Assembly (NCBI RefSeq): GCF_019457945.1
Contig: NZ_JAHZSU010000003.1
Coordinates: 310,001-374,000, forward strand
Origin: Ornithinimicrobium laminariae
GTDB lineage: Bacteria > Actinomycetota > Actinomycetes > Actinomycetales > Dermatophilaceae
Reading direction: 5' to 3'
DNA length: 64,000 nt
The first letter of the stretch is position 1, and every line of letters starts with the position of its first letter. The notes beneath the pieces were generated by a model. The model worked only from the letters and a program-made list of their open reading frames with translations, ran no database searches and was not told where the DNA came from. The translations under genes and the position numbers were made by a program. This document shows, one piece after another, positions 1-8,981 of this stretch.

Positions 1-120
1 TCACAGCGCTATGTGACACGAGTGACTCGCGACATGTCGGGTATTTGGCCCTAGATACGACACAATGAAAGACCGACAACGCCGTCGTGAGACAGACAGC
101 GAGCAACAGAGAGATCTTCT

Positions 121-2361
121 ATGGACATCTGGCCTGGCCAGTCCTACCCCTTGGGTGCCACGTATGACGGCAGTGGAGTCAACTTCGCGTTGTTCTCCGA
201 AATTGCCGAGAAGGTTGAGCTCTGCCTTGTTGACGACGAGCACAACGAGCAGCGCATTGAGTTGACCGAGGTCGACGCCCACGTCTGGCACGCCTACGTC
301 CCCAACCTGCAGCCCGGACAGCGCTATGGCTTCCGCGTGCACGGCCCCTACGCGCCCGAGCACGGCCACCGCTGCAACCCGGCCAAGTTGCTCCTTGACC
401 CCTACGCCAAGGCAATGGAGGGCAAGGGCGACGGCGGACAGGCGCTGTTCAGCTATAACTTCGACGACCCAGACTCCTTCAACGAGGAAGACTCCCTGGG
501 GCACACGATGTACTCCGTCGTGGTTAACCCGTTCTTCCACTGGGGCGATGACCGTCCCCCACGGCACGAATACCACGACACGGTGATCTACGAGGCTCAC
601 GTCAAGGGCCTCACCATGACGCACCCCGACATCCCTGAGGAGATCCGCGGCACCTACGCCGGCTTGGCGCACCCCGCGATCATCGATCACCTGAAGGAGT
701 TGGGCATCACCGCGATTGAGTTGCTGCCGGTGCACCAGTTCGTCCAAGACTCCCACTTGCTCGACAAAGGCCTGTCCAACTACTGGGGCTACAACACCAT
801 TGGCTTCTTGGCGCCCCACAACGGTTATGCCGCTTACGGCACCCAGGGCCAGCAGGTCACCGAGTTCAAGTCGATGGTTAAGGCGATGCACGAGGCTGGC
901 ATTGAAGTCATCCTCGACGTGGTTTACAACCACACCGCTGAGGGCAGCCATATGGGCCCCACGATGTGCTTCCGAGGCATCGACAACGCTTCGTATTACC
1001 GACTCGTCGAGGACGAGAAGGAGCACTACTACGACACCACTGGCACCGGCAACAGCCTGCTGATGCGCAGCCCGCACGTGCTGCAGATCATTATGGACTC
1101 GCTGCGCTACTGGGTCACCGAGATGCACGTTGACGGTTTCCGCTTCGACTTGGCGGCCACGCTGGCCCGTCAGTTCCACGAAGTCGACAAGCTCTCGGCC
1201 TTCTTCGACATCATTCAGCAGGACCCAGTGGTTTCGCAGGTCAAGCTCATTGCTGAGCCCTGGGACCTTGGCGACGGTGGCTACCAGGTTGGCAACTTCC
1301 CTCCCCTGTGGACCGAATGGAACGGCCAATACCGCGACACTGTGCGCGACTTCTGGCGCGGCGCTCCCGGCTCATTGGGCGAGTTCGCTTCCCGGATCAC
1401 CGGCTCATCGGACCTCTACGAGCACTCCGGACGTCGCCCATACGCCTCGATTAACTTCATCACCGCCCACGATGGCTTCACACTGCGCGACTTGGTTTCT
1501 TACAACGAGAAGCACAACGATGCTAACGGCGAAGGTGGCAACGACGGCGAGGAGCACAACCGGTCGTGGAACAGCGGCGCTGAAGGCCCCACCGACGAGG
1601 TCGAGGTGCAAGAGCTGCGCCTCAAGCGCCACAAGAACTTCTTGACGACGCTGCTGCTCAGCCAAGGCGTGCCGATGATGTTGCACGGGGACGAGCTCGG
1701 CCGCACCCAGCAAGGGAACAACAATGTCTACGCGCAGGACAACGAACTGTCCTGGGTCGACTGGGAACTCAACGACAGTCAGCAAGAGCTGATGGAGTTC
1801 ACCAGCGACTTGATCCACCTGCGCGGCGACCACCCCGTCTTCCGTCGTCGCCGGTTCTTCGCTGGAGATGCCAGCCACGGTGGGCAGAGCGAGCTGGGCG
1901 ACATCATCTGGTTCAGCCCTAGCTGCAACGAGATGACCGACGACGCGTGGGCCAACAGCCGCAGCTCGATCATGGTGTTTCTCAACGGTCTCGCGATCTC
2001 GTCGGTTGACGACAAGGGCCGACCGGTCGTTGACGATCACTTCTTGCTGATGTTCAACGCCTACCACGAGCCGGTTGAGTTCACGGTGCCTGAGCACATC
2101 GGCGCTAATGCTTGGGATGTCGTCTTGACCAGCGACACCGAGATCGAGAGGGGCGAGGTATGGGAGGCAGGCTCCACGCATGTTGTGCCTGCTCGCGCCT
2201 CATTGGTGTTGACGGCTGAGCCCGTTGAGACCGAAGAGCCGATGATCGGATCGCTGCCGATGTCGAAGCCGGTCAAGGCTGCAGCCGACGGCAAGGTTGA
2301 AGCGACCGCCAAGAAGGCCGCGCCGAAGAAGGAGACCAAGGACTCTTCAAACAAGAAGTAG
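121..2361 (+). CDS. glgX: Glycogen debranching enzyme GlgX (GH13)
   Basis: Hydrolyses alpha-1,6 branches of phosphorylase-limited glycogen in the cytoplasm. It is 746 aa, within the GlgX size range, with an N-terminal CBM48-like domain (about residues 1-130) and a GH13 barrel. All four GH13 signature regions are visible: DVVYNH at 266-271, DGFRFD at 338-343 (D343 nucleophile), E379 in IAEPWD as acid/base, and D451 in TAHDGF. AGAGAG seven bases upstream of the ATG is the ribosome site. The last 25 or so residues form an Ala/Lys-rich tail beyond the catalytic fold, which is odd for the family. It is convergent with ppk2 across a strong terminator. Upstream, TAGATA at 52-57 is a possible but weak -10. 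Confidence 0.96.
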   Translation: MDIWPGQSYPLGATYDGSGVNFALFSEIAEKVELCLVDDEHNEQRIELTEVDAHVWHAYVPNLQPGQRYGFRVHGPYAPEHGHRCNPAKLLLDPYAKAMEGKGDGGQALFSYNFDDPDSFNEEDSLGHTMYSVVVNPFFHWGDDRPPRHEYHDTVIYEAHVKGLTMTHPDIPEEIRGTYAGLAHPAIIDHLKELGITAIELLPVHQFVQDSHLLDKGLSNYWGYNTIGFLAPHNGYAAYGTQGQQVTEFKSMVKAMHEAGIEVILDVVYNHTAEGSHMGPTMCFRGIDNASYYRLVEDEKEHYYDTTGTGNSLLMRSPHVLQIIMDSLRYWVTEMHVDGFRFDLAATLARQFHEVDKLSAFFDIIQQDPVVSQVKLIAEPWDLGDGGYQVGNFPPLWTEWNGQYRDTVRDFWRGAPGSLGEFASRITGSSDLYEHSGRRPYASINFITAHDGFTLRDLVSYNEKHNDANGEGGNDGEEHNRSWNSGAEGPTDEVEVQELRLKRHKNFLTTLLLSQGVPMMLHGDELGRTQQGNNNVYAQDNELSWVDWELNDSQQELMEFTSDLIHLRGDHPVFRRRRFFAGDASHGGQSELGDIIWFSPSCNEMTDDAWANSRSSIMVFLNGLAISSVDDKGRPVVDDHFLLMFNAYHEPVEFTVPEHIGANAWDVVLTSDTEIERGEVWEAGSTHVVPARASLVLTAEPVETEEPMIGSLPMSKPVKAAADGKVEATAKKAAPKKETKDSSNKK

Positions 2362-2370
2362 CACTGACAA

Positions 2371-2415
2371 CGCGAGAAACCCCCGACAGTTCAGGACTGT
2401 CGGGGGTTTCTCGCG
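2371..2415. terminator. Bidirectional terminator between glgX and ppk2
   Basis: A perfect 20-bp inverted repeat (2371-2390 and 2396-2415) encloses a 5-nt loop. It lies between two convergent genes and is symmetric, so it can end transcripts from both sides. Only short T-runs follow, as usual in high-GC actinobacteria. Confidence 0.9.
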
Positions 2416-2434
2416 TTTGTTGGGATGGTGCGGG

Positions 2435-3319
2435 CTAGCTCTTCTTCAGACGAGCCTTCTCTTCGGCAACATCGAAGTCGGCCTTGGGCCAGGCCAGATC
2501 CATCTCGCGCAGGTGCTCCAGCAACAAGCGCTGAACTGCTAGCCGCGCATACCACTTGCGGTCTGCGGGAACGACGAACCAGGGAGCCTCATCCGTTGAG
2601 GTCTTGTCGAGAGCAACCTGGTATGCCTCCTGGTAGTCATCCCAGTAGCCCCGCTCGGTGACATCGCCAGGGTTGTACTTCCAGTGCTTGTCCGGGCGAT
2701 CCAGTCGCTCGGTGAGACGCTCCTTTTGCTCCTTCTTGGAGACGTGCATCATGACCTTGATAATCGTGACGTCGTCTTCGGCCAGACCTGCCTCAAGCTC
2801 GTTGATCGTGGTGTAGCGGCGGGCCCACTGCGACTCTGGCACCAAATCGTGGACGCGCACGATCAGCACGTCTTCGTAGTGAGAGCGGTCAAAGACACCG
2901 ATCATGCCGGCATCTGGCAGGGCGTTGCGGATGCGCCAGAGGAAGGGGTGCTCCTTCTCCTCATCGGTCGGCGCCTTAAACGCCGTCAACTCCACGCCCT
3001 GCGGGTCAACCAGGCCCACCACGTGGCGCATGATGCCGCCCTTGCCAGCGGTATCCATACCCTGGATCACCAGGAGGATGCGCTTGTTGCCGCCGGTGCG
3101 GCCGTCAGCGAACAACTTCTCTTGCAGGCCATCGAGCTCGTCGTCGAACTCGGCCAGCGCCTTCTTGCCGTCCTTCTTCTTGCCGTCGAAGTTTGGCTTG
3201 GAGCCAGGATCAATGTCACTCAGCAAGTCCCCCTCGGTGAAGCGCAAGGCCTCACTGAACGAGATGGCCTTCGACTTCTTCGTCTTCTTGGCTTTCTTGT
3301 CCTTCTTTGATTTGCCCAT
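2435..3319 (-). CDS. ppk2: Polyphosphate kinase 2 family protein
   Basis: Transfers phosphate between polyphosphate and nucleotides. From the chosen ATG the protein is 294 aa. The Walker A-like loop GMDTAGKGG is at 87-95 and the Walker B/lid segment FDRSHYED at 143-150, both diagnostic of PPK2. I prefer ATG 3319 over the longer frame from 3355 because the family core starts well downstream and CAATAT lies 6 nt before this ATG (possible leaderless -10). The first 18 residues are very Lys-rich (about ten lysines), a tail that could contact polyphosphate; that is inference. The subclass (AMP- or NDP-using) cannot be set from sequence alone. Confidence 0.93.
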   Translation of the reverse strand: MGKSKKDKKAKKTKKSKAISFSEALRFTEGDLLSDIDPGSKPNFDGKKKDGKKALAEFDDELDGLQEKLFADGRTGGNKRILLVIQGMDTAGKGGIMRHVVGLVDPQGVELTAFKAPTDEEKEHPFLWRIRNALPDAGMIGVFDRSHYEDVLIVRVHDLVPESQWARRYTTINELEAGLAEDDVTIIKVMMHVSKKEQKERLTERLDRPDKHWKYNPGDVTERGYWDDYQEAYQVALDKTSTDEAPWFVVPADRKWYARLAVQRLLLEHLREMDLAWPKADFDVAEEKARLKKS

Positions 3320-3364
3320 TTGGACATATTGGCACGCCAGCGCCCCATGAGTCACGATGTGGGC

Positions 3365-4120
3365 ATGTCATCTGATCGCGCCCCCGCCCTCACCCGTGGC
3401 CCACTCTCGCAACAGGCTTTGATGGACCTGTATGCGCCGCCCCAGGAGTCATGGGTGCGCGCCAACTTTGTGAGCACGATGGATGGCCGGGCCACCGGCC
3501 CCGACGGGCTATCGGGGAGCATCAACAGCCCCGCTGACAAGGCTGTTTTTGATGCTCTGCGCGCGTTTAGCGACGTGGTGGTCGTCGCTTCGGGGACGAT
3601 CCGCGCAGAGGGCTATACCCGGTTGAACACGCCGGATGAGTGGGTGGAGATGCGCACCGCCGCTGGTCGAGCCGTTCACCCACCGCTGGTCGTCGTGACC
3701 GGGTCGGGCGATGTGCCTGATCGTGTGCTCGAGGAAGGTCCCGACTTTGGCGATGTGCTGGTGGCTTTGACTGAGCAGACCAGCCAAGATGCTGTTGACC
3801 GGCTCACCGCGCGGATTGGCAAGGACAACATCATCGTGGCAGGCAAAGATCGAGTCGATGCCGCCACTCTGTTAGCCAAACTGCGTGAGCGCGGCTGGAC
3901 TCAGGTGTTGACCGAGGGCGGCCCGACGCTGCTGGGCGCCTGGGTGGACTCGGGCGTCATTGACGAGATCGACCTGACCGTGCGCCCGTTGGCTCTCGGT
4001 GGCGAAGGCCCGAGCATCCTCACTGGATCAAGCGAAGCGCTGCGGGAGGCCAGGCTGCTCAGCGTGCTCAGTGTCGAGGACGACCTGATGTTGCGCTATC
4101 AGTTGTCAGTGAGTAAATAG
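3365..4120 (+). CDS. Pyrimidine reductase family protein (RibD C-terminal-like)
   Basis: It has a dihydrofolate-reductase-like fold related to the RibD reductase domain, predicted to be NADPH-dependent and cytoplasmic. Recognisable elements are ANFVSTMDG near the N-terminus, the VVVASGTIRAE strand-turn, and the late TEGGPTLLG loop followed by LTVRPLALGG. There is no deaminase domain, so a role in riboflavin synthesis is not proven. The start is uncertain: ATG 3347 is also in frame. I chose 3365 because CACGAT lies 6 nt upstream and the gap to the divergent ppk2 then matches other divergent pairs here. Its last 53 bp overlap the end of the convergent VOC gene. Confidence 0.82.
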   Translation: MSSDRAPALTRGPLSQQALMDLYAPPQESWVRANFVSTMDGRATGPDGLSGSINSPADKAVFDALRAFSDVVVVASGTIRAEGYTRLNTPDEWVEMRTAAGRAVHPPLVVVTGSGDVPDRVLEEGPDFGDVLVALTEQTSQDAVDRLTARIGKDNIIVAGKDRVDAATLLAKLRERGWTQVLTEGGPTLLGAWVDSGVIDEIDLTVRPLALGGEGPSILTGSSEALREARLLSVLSVEDDLMLRYQLSVSK

Positions 4121-4493
4121 TCAAAACTGAGCCGTCGGGGTCGCGGATCCAGGCGACCAGGATGCCGTCTTGCTGGGTTGAGACGCCGTCTTCGTCGAGA
4201 ACAAACGGCAGGTCGTCGTCGCCGAGGAAGGCCACGTCGCGTGAACGCAGGTCACGCACCGTGGCGTAGATGTCCTCAACTCTGATTGTCGCAACCGGCC
4301 AACTGGCCGAGCCTGCGTCGGGGACGTCGGGCAACAGATTGATGAGGGTTCCATAGTCACCGGCAACAGCCCATCCGCCTGGTGTCGCAGACCCGGTGAG
4401 GCCGAGTTTGTCTTCGTAAAACGTACGGGCGCGGCCTAGATCGGTGACAGCGATCACGGGGGCAATGTGCAGGGAACTCGGGCGGAGAGTCAT
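4068..4493 (-). CDS. VOC (glyoxalase/bleomycin-resistance) family protein
   Basis: A small metalloenzyme or binding protein of the vicinal oxygen chelate superfamily, 141 aa. The pattern PVIAVTDLGRARTFYED, a central WAVAGDYG strand and a C-terminal WIRDPDGSVLTIY strand is the usual two-module VOC layout; the substrate is unknown. The start at 4493 is set by AGAGGA nine bases upstream; the earlier in-frame ATG at 4502 abuts that Shine-Dalgarno and is unlikely. The tail overlaps the convergent reductase gene by 53 bp. Confidence 0.85.
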   Translation of the reverse strand: MTLRPSSLHIAPVIAVTDLGRARTFYEDKLGLTGSATPGGWAVAGDYGTLINLLPDVPDAGSASWPVATIRVEDIYATVRDLRSRDVAFLGDDDLPFVLDEDGVSTQQDGILVAWIRDPDGSVLTIYSLTTDSATSGRPRH

Positions 4494-4548
4494 CTTTGGC
4501 ATTCCTCTTTAACGGGAGTGTTGCTCGTGGGCCGGCGCTGGCTGGCCA

Positions 4549-5784
4549 TTAGGAGACATGGGCCGAGGCGGCACTGCCCGAGCCCAACAACGAACGCTGA
4601 GAGCCCAAGAAGTCACACACCACGCGCTCCCAGCGAGCCGAGTCAACATTCCACTCTCGACAGTGAAGGGCGTGCTCCCACTCGGCGAACGTGACCAAGT
4701 CAGGCCGCTTGTTGGCCAGGGCACGCGAGGGCGCACACGGCACGACGTGGTCGGCGCTGGAGTGGATCACCAACAGCGGGTGGCTCAACTCGTTAGCGCG
4801 CCGCACCCAGTTGGTCACACCAATGTCAATCGGCTCAGCGACGCCAACGAGTGAACGGCTAAAGTTTTGGCTGAGCAGCATCTTGGCGAGGCTGTCGGCA
4901 GGCCAGGGCAACCGGTTGGTCTGTGCCTGGAAGGTGATGACATCACCCCAGTCGATCACTGGGCCATCCAGCACCGCGGCGCTGACGTGGTTAGAGAGTT
5001 GCGAACGGTCAAGCGTCTGCAGCACCGTCGCGCCACCCATTGACCAGCCAAAAAGGATGATCTCCTTGGCGCCCTGGGTCAGTGCATATTTCATCGCCGC
5101 TTCGACGTCGCGCCACTCCGACAGGCCAAGGTTGTAGCGGCCATCGACACTCGAGGGAGCACCGAGGTCATTGCGATACATCGGCACCAAGATGTTGAAG
5201 CCTTCGCCATGCAGCACTGGCACGGCCCGCAGCGTCTCTTCGCGGCGTGCGCTTCGGCCATGCACCAAGATCGCCCAGGTGCCGTTGTGCTCTGTGACCT
5301 CGACCGGCTTGATATGCCAGGTCGGCAGGCCCCCCACCTCACTGGCAATCAGCACGTTTTCATACTCAAGGCCGAGAGCACTGCGCGGGTCACCGGCGTG
5401 GAAGTAGGCATTCCAGCGAGCCGTGCCAACCTCGACTTCACCCGCATCAACGCCCAGCAACTTCCGGGTCACTCGGTGCTCGTCCATTTTGCGGGAGGTC
5501 GCATCGGTGCTGATGACTTCACCTACGCGGAAGTGCCCAACTCCCCTATCGGTCCACACGCCATACCGACCGGGGGCTAGCGAGTCGGGGTTTGCCGCAA
5601 ACGTGACGGTCATGGCGTCAAAATCGACAGCAGTGATCTCGACGTCATCTTCTTTTTCGTGCTCAGGGGTGATGATTTTGCGCGCAAAGAAGGTGGCGAT
5701 GCCCAAAGAGGCCATTGCCGAAACCAGCCCGAGGCCAGCTCCAACCATCGTGGCAATCGCGGTGTGCGTCAGCGTGCGCTTCAT
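4549..5784 (-). CDS. Membrane-anchored alpha/beta hydrolase
   Basis: A serine hydrolase of unknown substrate, 411 aa. Residues 9-34 form a hydrophobic segment that could be a signal anchor, so the catalytic domain probably sits outside the membrane. The nucleophile elbow GWSMGG places Ser248; Asp345 in SADHVVP and a His at 371 or 374 complete a plausible triad. The LVHGRSARREET segment fits the oxyanion region of this fold. It is the last gene of the ligD-pol/ligase operon, joined by a 4-bp ATGA overlap, though no link to DNA repair is evident. Confidence 0.88.
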   Translation of the reverse strand: MKRTLTHTAIATMVGAGLGLVSAMASLGIATFFARKIITPEHEKEDDVEITAVDFDAMTVTFAANPDSLAPGRYGVWTDRGVGHFRVGEVISTDATSRKMDEHRVTRKLLGVDAGEVEVGTARWNAYFHAGDPRSALGLEYENVLIASEVGGLPTWHIKPVEVTEHNGTWAILVHGRSARREETLRAVPVLHGEGFNILVPMYRNDLGAPSSVDGRYNLGLSEWRDVEAAMKYALTQGAKEIILFGWSMGGATVLQTLDRSQLSNHVSAAVLDGPVIDWGDVITFQAQTNRLPWPADSLAKMLLSQNFSRSLVGVAEPIDIGVTNWVRRANELSHPLLVIHSSADHVVPCAPSRALANKRPDLVTFAEWEHALHCREWNVDSARWERVVCDFLGSQRSLLGSGSAASAHVS

Positions 5785-6908
5785 ACGGCACCCTGACTCA
5801 AGACCTTGCCCAAATCAAAGTCGACCGGCTGCTCAAGCTGGTCATAGGTGCACGACTCAGGCTCGCGATCCGGGCGCCAGCGCACGAAGTGTGTCGTGTG
5901 CCTAAACCGAGCGCCCTCCATGTAGTCGTAACGGACTTCAACAACCTGAGTCGGCGCAAGCGGGACAAACGACAGATCCTTGCCTGCGTTCCATCGTGAG
6001 CCGGCGTTCTTTTGTGGCGTGCGCTCCCCTTCGGAATCTGCGGCCCAGTTCCACGGGTGCTCATCCCACTCGGTCACATGGGCCTGCATCTCTTCAAAGA
6101 GTTCTTTGCGGCGAGCCATCGTGAAGGAGCTTGCGACCCCCACACTGGCCAACTGCCCACCGGGCTCATAGAGACCCAACAGCAACGACCCAACAGCCTC
6201 CGCATCAGCCTTGTGCGGCCGATAACCAGCGACAACACAATCCGCCGTGCGCTCATGCTTGATCTTGGTCATCACCCGCTTGTTGGGCTGATAGGTCAGA
6301 TCGGGAGCCTTGGCCATCAGGCCATCCAGACCAGCGCCCTCAAAAGTCGTGAACCAGTCGGCAGCCAAGTCCTCGTCGCGGGTCAGCGGCGTGACATAGA
6401 TCGGGGCACCGACGGAGCCGATGTGCTCCTCCAAGAGCGCCCGGCGCACCTCAAACGGCTCGCCCATCAAGTCCCGGTCATCGAGCGCTAACAGGTCAAA
6501 GGCCACAAAGCTAGCTGGAGTCTTCTCCGCCAACATCTGCACGCGACTATCGGCTGGGTGGATCCGCTGCTGCAAAGCCTCAAAGTCGAGGCGGTTAGCA
6601 TCGACGTTAGCCAAAATGATCTCGCCGTCAACAACGCACCGCGCAGGCAACAACTCTTTGATCGCGGCCACGACTTCGGGGAAATAGCGGGTCAACGGCT
6701 TCTCGTTGCGACTGCCGATCACGACGTCATCGCCGTCGCGGAAGATGATGGAGCGAAAGCCATCCCACTTGGGCTCATACATCGCCCCAGCCGGGATCTT
6801 TTTGGCAGGTTTAGCCAGCATTGGCTTGATGGGGTGCTCAATCGGCAGGCTCACGTTCTCATCCTGCCTCAGTCGCTGAACGGCGGCGACACCGGACGCG
6901 GCAACCAT
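5781..6908 (-). CDS. ligC: ATP-dependent DNA ligase (LigC/LigD ligase type)
   Basis: Seals nicks using ATP and is predicted to act in end joining or gap repair. It is 375 aa. The adenylation motif PKWDGFR carries nucleophile Lys47. Downstream motifs FDLLALDD (III), DGLMAK (IV) and MTKIKHERT (V) are all present, followed by an OB-fold C-terminal half. The ATG at 6908 overlaps the polymerase stop by one base (TGATG), which is why I prefer it over the frame opening at 7022. Separate ligase and polymerase genes replace the fused LigD of mycobacteria. No ku gene lies in this window. Confidence 0.93.
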   Translation of the reverse strand: MVAASGVAAVQRLRQDENVSLPIEHPIKPMLAKPAKKIPAGAMYEPKWDGFRSIIFRDGDDVVIGSRNEKPLTRYFPEVVAAIKELLPARCVVDGEIILANVDANRLDFEALQQRIHPADSRVQMLAEKTPASFVAFDLLALDDRDLMGEPFEVRRALLEEHIGSVGAPIYVTPLTRDEDLAADWFTTFEGAGLDGLMAKAPDLTYQPNKRVMTKIKHERTADCVVAGYRPHKADAEAVGSLLLGLYEPGGQLASVGVASSFTMARRKELFEEMQAHVTEWDEHPWNWAADSEGERTPQKNAGSRWNAGKDLSFVPLAPTQVVEVRYDYMEGARFRHTTHFVRWRPDREPESCTYDQLEQPVDFDLGKVLSQGAV

Positions 6909-7945
6909 CAGTCTTGCTTCTTGCGGCTGGGCTGCACTCGACGCGGCTCCCCGGGCATCTTCGGATAGTCGGGCGGGAACGGCATTTCGGTCAGTCCGTT
7001 GTCGAGGTCGCGGTCCCACCACTTCAATGGCTCCGTCAGATCTCCGGCACGGTCCTCGGCATGCAGATCAGCCCAGGCATCCCCCACCTCATTCAGCCGA
7101 TCAACGGCGTTGTAGATGCTGAACCCCTCGGGCGACACGTCGTCCAACTCCTCCCAGGAAACCGGCATCGACACCGGTGCACCTGGTCGCGGTCGCGGAC
7201 TCCAGGCAGCAGCGAGCGTCCTGTCCCGACAGGCTTGGTTAAAGTCCAAAAACACCCTGTCGCCGCGCTCTTCTTTCCACCAGGCCGTCGTCGCGACATC
7301 GGGCATCGACCGCTCAACTTCGCGGGCAATCGCGATCACCGCGTGCCGGACCTCGAGAAACTCCCAATCCGCCTTAATCGGCGCGAACACATGGAGCCCA
7401 CGGTTGCCCGTCGTCTTCACCATTGGCGTCAGCCCCAGCGGTCGCATCACATTAGCCAATGCACGCGCCACCTTCACGATGTCGCTAAACGGCCGACCAG
7501 GTTGCGGGTCAAGGTCGAGGCGGATTTCATCCGGATTGTCCACATTGCTGGTGCGCACCGGCCACGGATGGAAGGTCAACGTGTTCATCTGCGCAGCCCA
7601 GGCTGCGGTGGCGATCTCATCAATCACGAGTTGCTTGTGCTGCCGACCCGAGGGATAGGTCACCATCACCGATCGCGCCCACTCAGGCACACCTCGCGGC
7701 GGGTTTTTGGAGTAGAACTCCTCCCCCTCAATCCCCGTTGGAAAACGTTGCAACGTCACCGGGCGATCCTGCAGCGAACGCATGAGCGGCTCACCGACCG
7801 CGGCAAGATATTTGACGACGTCGAGTTTGGTGAGCTCAGGGCCAGACTCCGAGGCTGGATACAGCACCCGATCCGGGCTACTCACCCGCAATTTGCGCTC
7901 CGAACCATCGGGTGTCGGGATCGGAATCGTCGTCGCACTGGCCAT
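6908..7945 (-). CDS. LigD-type polymerase/primase domain protein
   Basis: An archaeo-eukaryotic-primase-like polymerase as found in LigD of bacterial NHEJ, 345 aa. The catalytic metal site RLDLDPQPG (DxD) and the TTGNRGLHVFAP segment are diagnostic. N-terminal residues GEEFYSKNPP match the 5'-phosphate/template-binding region of LigD-Pol. It is first in the operon polymerase-ligase-hydrolase. The start has no Shine-Dalgarno but TAGGTT sits 6 nt upstream, consistent with a leaderless mRNA. Confidence 0.93.
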   Translation of the reverse strand: MASATTIPIPTPDGSERKLRVSSPDRVLYPASESGPELTKLDVVKYLAAVGEPLMRSLQDRPVTLQRFPTGIEGEEFYSKNPPRGVPEWARSVMVTYPSGRQHKQLVIDEIATAAWAAQMNTLTFHPWPVRTSNVDNPDEIRLDLDPQPGRPFSDIVKVARALANVMRPLGLTPMVKTTGNRGLHVFAPIKADWEFLEVRHAVIAIAREVERSMPDVATTAWWKEERGDRVFLDFNQACRDRTLAAAWSPRPRPGAPVSMPVSWEELDDVSPEGFSIYNAVDRLNEVGDAWADLHAEDRAGDLTEPLKWWDRDLDNGLTEMPFPPDYPKMPGEPRRVQPSRKKQD

Positions 7946-7951
7946 ATCGGC

Positions 7952-7957
7952 AACCTA
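7952..7957 (-). promoter_or_regulatory. -10 element, leaderless promoter of LigD-polymerase gene
   Basis: TAGGTT on the minus strand is followed by 6 nt and the ATG at 7945. No ribosome site intervenes. Confidence 0.6.
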
Positions 7958-8035
7958 CCGCGCAGCACCGACAAGAGCGCCCGCATACCAGCAAGTGGTT
8001 GGGATTAAATTGTCACAGCATGCTGTTACTTGACC

Positions 8036-8461
8036 ATGGACGCCAAAGACTCGAATGCTAACTATTCCGTGACTAAGTCCGACGCCGAGTGGAAGGCTCA
8101 GTTGAGTCCCCAAGAGTTCAAGGTTCTGCGCAAGGCTGGCACCGAGCGTGCTGGCACTGGTGAGTACAACAACACCAAGACCGAGGGCGTGTACGAGTGC
8201 CGCGCCTGCGGCCACGAGTTGTTCCGCAGCGACCAGAAGTTCGACAGCCACTGTGGTTGGCCGTCCTTCTTCGCGCCGCTCGCCGAGGACAACGTGCAGT
8301 ACGTCAAGGATCGTTCGTTTGGCACCGTTCGCACCGAGGTGCGTTGCGCCAACTGCGGCTCGCACATGGGCCACGTCTTTGACGGTGAGGGATATGACAC
8401 CCCCACTGACCTGCGCTATTGCATCAACTCGGTCAGCATGAAACTACGGCCAGCCGAGTAG
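8036..8461 (+). CDS. msrB: Peptide-methionine (R)-S-oxide reductase MsrB
   Basis: Reduces methionine-R-sulfoxide in damaged proteins, cytoplasmic. It is 141 aa. Zinc ligands C55/C58 (CRAC) and C104/C107 (CANC) are present, SHCGWPSF is intact, and C129 in RYCINS is the catalytic cysteine. I chose ATG 8036; a TTG two codons earlier is also in frame. It is monocistronic, divergent from the LigD-polymerase gene. No MsrA partner is in the window. Confidence 0.96.
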   Translation: MDAKDSNANYSVTKSDAEWKAQLSPQEFKVLRKAGTERAGTGEYNNTKTEGVYECRACGHELFRSDQKFDSHCGWPSFFAPLAEDNVQYVKDRSFGTVRTEVRCANCGSHMGHVFDGEGYDTPTDLRYCINSVSMKLRPAE

Positions 8462-8519
8462 CCATCAGGCCTAACGTGGGTGTGCGCCACCTCGCGGTGC
8501 GAACCGTGCATATTCGGTC

Positions 8520-8525
8520 TACCTT
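8520..8525 (+). promoter_or_regulatory. -10 element, leaderless promoter of SRPBCC gene
   Basis: TACCTT lies exactly 6 nt before the ATG at 8532, with no Shine-Dalgarno between. Confidence 0.55.
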
Positions 8526-8531
8526 CAAAGT

Positions 8532-8942
8532 ATGACGACACACACCTGCACCATTCAGATCAACGTCTCTGCCGAGCACCTGTGGAGCTACCTGTCAGAC
8601 GTCGAAAACCTGCCCGAGTACCTGCCGCAAATGACCTCTGCACACCGGACTAGCGGCAACAAAGTGCAGGTCACCGCTAAAATCGATCCTTCGGATCAAC
8701 CGGCGCGTGAGGTCGAGGGCGAGGCGTGGTTCACCGTCAAGGAGGAAGGCAAAACCTTGACTTGGGGTTCGGAGGGACCAACCAACTATGGCGGACAACT
8801 CGACATCGATACCGTCAGCGATTCTGTTTGCGAGTTGACCGTGCGGATCAACAGTGAACGAGCACAAAGTGATGACGTGGAGGCGGGAGTGCAGCGCACT
8901 GCTGAAGGCATCAAGCAAGTTGCCGAGACCAAACACGGTTGA
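8532..8942 (+). CDS. SRPBCC (START/Bet v1-like) family protein
   Basis: A small helix-grip protein of 136 aa that probably binds a hydrophobic ligand. The N-terminal pattern VSAEHLWSYLSDVENLPEY is the typical first strand and helix, and the C-terminal helix VEAGVQRTAEGIKQV closes the fold. No catalytic residues can be assigned. It stands alone and is convergent with hemQ with a 39-bp gap, so no functional link is implied. Confidence 0.82.
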   Translation: MTTHTCTIQINVSAEHLWSYLSDVENLPEYLPQMTSAHRTSGNKVQVTAKIDPSDQPAREVEGEAWFTVKEEGKTLTWGSEGPTNYGGQLDIDTVSDSVCELTVRINSERAQSDDVEAGVQRTAEGIKQVAETKHG

Positions 8943-8981
8943 GCAACTAAGCACCCTTTTGTCTCGCCAACGCGGCTCACC

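Noticed and set aside
1..1329. 442-codon minus-strand open frame
   Set aside because: Lies fully antisense to glgX, whose GH13 motifs are intact; the translation is Val/Ala/Gly-rich mirror-frame composition with no family features.
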